From: Streptomyces fumanus
Lineage (GTDB): Bacteria; Actinomycetota; Actinomycetes; Streptomycetales; Streptomycetaceae
Assembly: GCF_014655295.1 (NCBI RefSeq)
Contig: NZ_BNBI01000006.1
Coordinates: 1 to 64,000, forward strand
Direction of reading: 5' to 3'
Length of the DNA stretch: 64,000 nucleotides
The notes beneath the pieces were generated by a model. That model was not told where the DNA came from. It was given only the letters and a program-made list of their open reading frames with translations, and did not search any database. Below, piece by piece: positions 61,249 to 64,000 of this stretch. The position numbers were made by a program, and so were the translations under genes. Numbering within the stretch: position 1 is the stretch's first letter; each line of letters opens with the position of its first letter.

Positions 61249-63276
61249 ATGACGTCACCCGACCCCGCCCCGCAGCGCGCCCTCGCCGAGGAGCGCGCCC
61301 ATCACGAGCGCTGCCGCGCCGCCCTCGCCGCCATGGTCGACGGCGCCCAGGACCAGGTCGTCACCGGCGAGGACGTCTCCGCCTCCGGCGCCGACGCGGA
61401 GGTCCTCGGGTACCGGCTGCGCAGCCACGCCAAGGAACTGCGCGAACTGCCCCCGGGCCCGCTGTTCTTCGGCCGGCTGGACCTCGCCGACGCCGCCGAG
61501 GAGCGGTCGCTGCACATCGGGCGGCTCCGCGTCACCGAGCACCCGGCCGCCCCGCCCCTGGTGGTCGACTGGCGGGCACCCGTCTCCCGCGCCTTCTACC
61601 AGGCCACCGCCCGCGACCCGCTGGGCGTCACCGTCCGCCGCCGGTTCGGCTGGGCCCCCGGCAGCCCGGGCGACTCCGCCGACCTCACCGGCTTGGAGGA
61701 CGAGCACCTCGGCCGGGGCGAGTCCCGGGCCAGTGCCCTGGTCGCCCGCGAGATCGAGCGGCCCCGGGTCGGCCCCATGCGGGACATCGCGGCCACCATC
61801 CAGCCCGAGCAGGACGACCTGGTCCGCGCCGGCCTGACCACCACCGTCTGCGTGCAGGGCGCCCCCGGCACCGGCAAGACCGCCGTCGGCCTGCACCGGG
61901 CCGCGTACCTGCTCTACACCCACCCCCAGCGCATCCGGCGCGGCGGACTGCTCGTCCTCGGGCCCAACCGGGCCTTCCTGCGCTACATCGCCGAGGTGCT
62001 GCCCGCCCTCGGCGAGACCGGCGTACGGCAGTCGACGCTCACCGAGGAGATCGCCCGCCAGCCCGTCACCGGCACCGACGGCGAGCGGACCGCCGCCGTC
62101 AAGCACGACGCCCGCATGGCCGAGGTGCTGCGCCGGGCGCTGTACGCGCGGGTGAGTGCCGACGGCACCGGCGACCTGGCCGTACCGGACGGGTCGTACC
62201 GCTGGCGGGTCCCGGCCGGGGAGCTGACGCGGATCGTCGAGGGGGTCTTGGCGGAACGGCCGCCCTACGACACCGGGCGTGAACGGGTCCGGGCCCGGAT
62301 CGTGCGGTACGTCCGGGACCGGGCCGAGCGCCGCGCCGGGCCCCGCACCCCGGCCTGGACCCGGCGGATCGAACGGTCCCGGGCGGTCACCGGCCGCCTC
62401 GACGCGGTCTGGCCGCGGGTGCGGCCCGAGGAGGTGGTCGCCGCGCTGCTCACCGACCCGGCCGCACTGGCCGCGGCCGCCGACGGACTGCTCGACGCCG
62501 ACGAACAGAAGGCGCTGCTGTGGCGCAGACCGCCGCGCTCATGGAAGTCGGCCCGCTGGTCCGCCGCCGACCTGGTCCTCCTCGACGAGACCGCCGGACT
62601 CCTCGCCCATCCGCAGGGGTACGGGCATGTGGTCGTCGACGAGGCCCAGGACCTGTCCCCGATGGAGTGCCGGGCGATCGCGCGGCGGGCCGCCTTCGGG
62701 TCGCTCACCGTCCTCGGCGACCTGGCCCAGGGCACCACCCCGTGGGCGGCGCGCTCCTGGCGCGCGGTCCTCGGGCACCTGGGCCGCCCGGACGCCGAGG
62801 TCACCCCGCTGACCACCGGTTTCCGGGTCCCCGAGGCGGTCCTCGCCCTCGCCAACCGGCTGCTGGACCGGCTCGACGTGGACGTGCCGCCGGCCCGCTC
62901 GCTGCGCGGCGACGGCGAACTGACCATCCGTCAGGTCGGGTCCGGCGAGGTGCCGGCCGCCGTCGTGGCCGCCGTCCGGGACGCGCTCGCGCGGGAGGGC
63001 TCCATCGGGGTGATCGCCGCCGACGCCGACCTGCCCCGGGTGCGCGAGACCCTCGCCGCCGCCGGGATCGCGGCGGCCGGCCCCGAGGAACCGGCCGCCC
63101 GGGTCTGCGCCGTCCCGGCGGGCGTCGTCAAGGGCCTGGAGTACGACCACGTCGTCGCCGTCGAACCGGCGGCGATCGCCGAGGCGGAGACCCGGGGCCC
63201 GCACCGGCTCTACGTGGTGCTGACCCGCGCGGTGTCCCGGCTGGACGTGATCCACGCCCGGCCCCTGCCGTTCTGA
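61249..63276 (+). CDS. HelD-like RNA-polymerase-associated helicase (UvrD/Rep family)
   Basis: 675 residues. An N-terminal coiled-coil part (about 5-60) precedes a split UvrD-like helicase domain. Walker A is GAPGTGKT at 204-211, Walker B is VVVDEAQDLSP near 465, and the late motifs include TTGFRVPEAVLALANRLL and GLEYDHVVAVEP. Family knowledge: HelD binds RNA polymerase, removes it from stalled complexes and in some Streptomyces relatives (HelR) protects against rifampicin. I do not see a rifampicin-associated element upstream. ATG at 61249 is seven bases after TAGGCT. Confidence 0.9.
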   Translation: MTSPDPAPQRALAEERAHHERCRAALAAMVDGAQDQVVTGEDVSASGADAEVLGYRLRSHAKELRELPPGPLFFGRLDLADAAEERSLHIGRLRVTEHPAAPPLVVDWRAPVSRAFYQATARDPLGVTVRRRFGWAPGSPGDSADLTGLEDEHLGRGESRASALVAREIERPRVGPMRDIAATIQPEQDDLVRAGLTTTVCVQGAPGTGKTAVGLHRAAYLLYTHPQRIRRGGLLVLGPNRAFLRYIAEVLPALGETGVRQSTLTEEIARQPVTGTDGERTAAVKHDARMAEVLRRALYARVSADGTGDLAVPDGSYRWRVPAGELTRIVEGVLAERPPYDTGRERVRARIVRYVRDRAERRAGPRTPAWTRRIERSRAVTGRLDAVWPRVRPEEVVAALLTDPAALAAAADGLLDADEQKALLWRRPPRSWKSARWSAADLVLLDETAGLLAHPQGYGHVVVDEAQDLSPMECRAIARRAAFGSLTVLGDLAQGTTPWAARSWRAVLGHLGRPDAEVTPLTTGFRVPEAVLALANRLLDRLDVDVPPARSLRGDGELTIRQVGSGEVPAAVVAAVRDALAREGSIGVIAADADLPRVRETLAAAGIAAAGPEEPAARVCAVPAGVVKGLEYDHVVAVEPAAIAEAETRGPHRLYVVLTRAVSRLDVIHARPLPF

Positions 63277-63283
63277 ACCGCCC

Positions 63284-64000
63284 CTAGGAGAGCAGCCCGC
63301 CGGGGGAGAGGGCCAGGCCGGCGAAGCGGTCGCCGATGCGCAGGTGGGTGGCGGCGTCCGGGTGCAGGCCGTCCGGGAGCGGGAGTTCGGCGTGGTCGGC
63401 CTCCCCGTACAGCTCCAGGCCGTCGAGGTAGCGCAGGTGCGGGTCCCCGGCCGACCGCTCGCGCACGATCCGGGACAGCTCCTCGCGGACCACGGTCAGC
63501 GTCAGCTTGCCGTCGGCGACCTCGGCGGGGTCGCCGGTGGCCCGGAAGCCGAGCCGGCCCTCGGCGAGCGCGGCCAGGTCGAAGGCGCCGGGGCCCGGGG
63601 TGTCCTCGTGCAACGGGCAGTACAGCGGGGAGACGACCAGGAGGGGCGCGGTGGGGTGGCCCTCGCGGATCGTGTCCAGGAAGCCGTGCACCGCCGGGCC
63701 GAACGCGCGGCGCCGCATCAGATCGAGGTTGACCACATTGATGCCGATCTTGACGCTGATCAGATCGGCCGGGGTGTCCCGCATCACCCGGGCGGTGAAC
63801 GGGTCGAGCAGCGCGCTGCCGGCCAGCCCGAGGTTGACCAGCTCCACGCCGCCGCGCAGGGCGGCACGGGCCGGCCAGGTGGCGGTGGGACTCGCCGCGT
63901 CGGAGCCGTGGCTGATCGAACTGCCGTGGTGCAGCCACACCCTGCGGCCCCGGTCCGGCACGGGCGCCACCGGCGCGTCGGTGCGCAGGGCGACCAGCTC
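63284..64000 (-). CDS. SGNH/GDSL-type hydrolase, 5' end beyond the window
   Basis: At least 238 residues; the frame is open up to 64000, so the N-terminal part is missing. The SGNH block I is VWLHHGSSISHGSDA (Ser), block III is GINVVNLDLM (with Asn), and the catalytic pair is in LPDGLHPDAATH (Asp, His). It is likely a serine esterase or lipase. A GTG at 63970 could be read as an internal start, but sequence conserved in character continues upstream. It is convergent with the HelD-like gene (seven-base gap). Confidence 0.82.
   Translation of the reverse strand, partial: ELVALRTDAPVAPVPDRGRRVWLHHGSSISHGSDAASPTATWPARAALRGGVELVNLGLAGSALLDPFTARVMRDTPADLISVKIGINVVNLDLMRRRAFGPAVHGFLDTIREGHPTAPLLVVSPLYCPLHEDTPGPGAFDLAALAEGRLGFRATGDPAEVADGKLTLTVVREELSRIVRERSAGDPHLRYLDGLELYGEADHAELPLPDGLHPDAATHLRIGDRFAGLALSPGGLLS

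Noticed and set aside
61198..61249. Rifampicin-associated element upstream of the HelD-like gene
   Set aside because: The short upstream space does not show the known long inverted element; only the GTAAC/GTTAC repeat is seen.

Overview
The window is high-GC actinobacterial chromosome, almost certainly Streptomyces. It begins with the 3' part of a 5S rRNA. It then carries, in one stretch, genes that are hallmarks of the Streptomyces core: GlnR, the nickel regulator Nur, the c-di-GMP-responsive anti-sigma factor RsiG, mycothiol synthase MshD, and the developmental regulators DevE, DevA and DevB. Nearly every wobble position is G or C, GTG starts are common, and many genes look leaderless. I see no insertion sequence, prophage, CRISPR array, integrase or tRNA gene. 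Gene names rest on motif and family recognition; no database search was possible.

Layout. 0.1-2.7 kb: 5S rRNA end and terminator, a NarL-type two-component pair and a GNAT acetyltransferase. 2.7-11.4 kb: a chromosomal type IV secretion-like cluster (VirD4-, VirB4-, VirB3/VirB4-N-, VirB6-, VirB8-like genes and a small two-helix membrane protein, with a divergent VirB1-like lytic transglycosylase/NlpC enzyme). It has no relaxase, and its coupling-protein homologue lacks a Walker A motif. 11.6-16.2 kb: a PAP2 phosphatase, a Tat-exported bicovalent FAD oxidase, a 113-bp tandem repeat array, a lipoprotein, and a CsoR copper repressor with a clear operator. 16.4-26.3 kb: a phosphate/polyphosphate island holding a PhoU-like protein, the PiT transporter, pstSCAB with a PHO box, a Nudix hydrolase, a CHAD protein and polyphosphate kinase. 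26.6-31.0 kb: an ECF sigma factor, a zinc-finger membrane protein and an ABC exporter operon. 31.1-36.7 kb: mshD, a secreted 5'-nucleotidase, a pectinesterase, and an XRE/DUF397 pair. 36.7-42.2 kb: an OmpR-type two-component system, an HtrA-like protease, a LacI regulator and glnR. 42.4-52.7 kb: housekeeping and sulfur genes, including a Cys-containing leader peptide upstream of cysA-sseC, then nur, ygfZ-like, dtd, rsiG and an Eis-like acetyltransferase. 52.8-61.2 kb: the dev region. 61.2-64 kb: a HelD-like helicase and an SGNH hydrolase cut by the window end.

The most unusual part is the dev region. Three copies of one module lie side by side, each a tiny divergent membrane-protein gene facing a GntR-type regulator gene across a palindrome-bearing intergenic region. 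Two HAD hydrolases and two APH-fold kinases are interspersed or adjacent. DevA and DevB are known developmental factors. The small membrane proteins, the third regulator and the kinases suggest a larger signalling system around an unknown, possibly phosphorylated, ligand; this is inference. The T4SS-like cluster is the second candidate for unusual biology, as a secretion or cell-envelope machine that has lost its DNA-processing role.

Many genes between about 45 and 61 kb share one promoter geometry: a TAnnnT hexamer, then six to eight bases, then the start codon. This implies leaderless mRNAs for regulators in this area. Several intergenic spaces hold short tandem repeats (26, 32, about 35, 45 and 113 bp periods).
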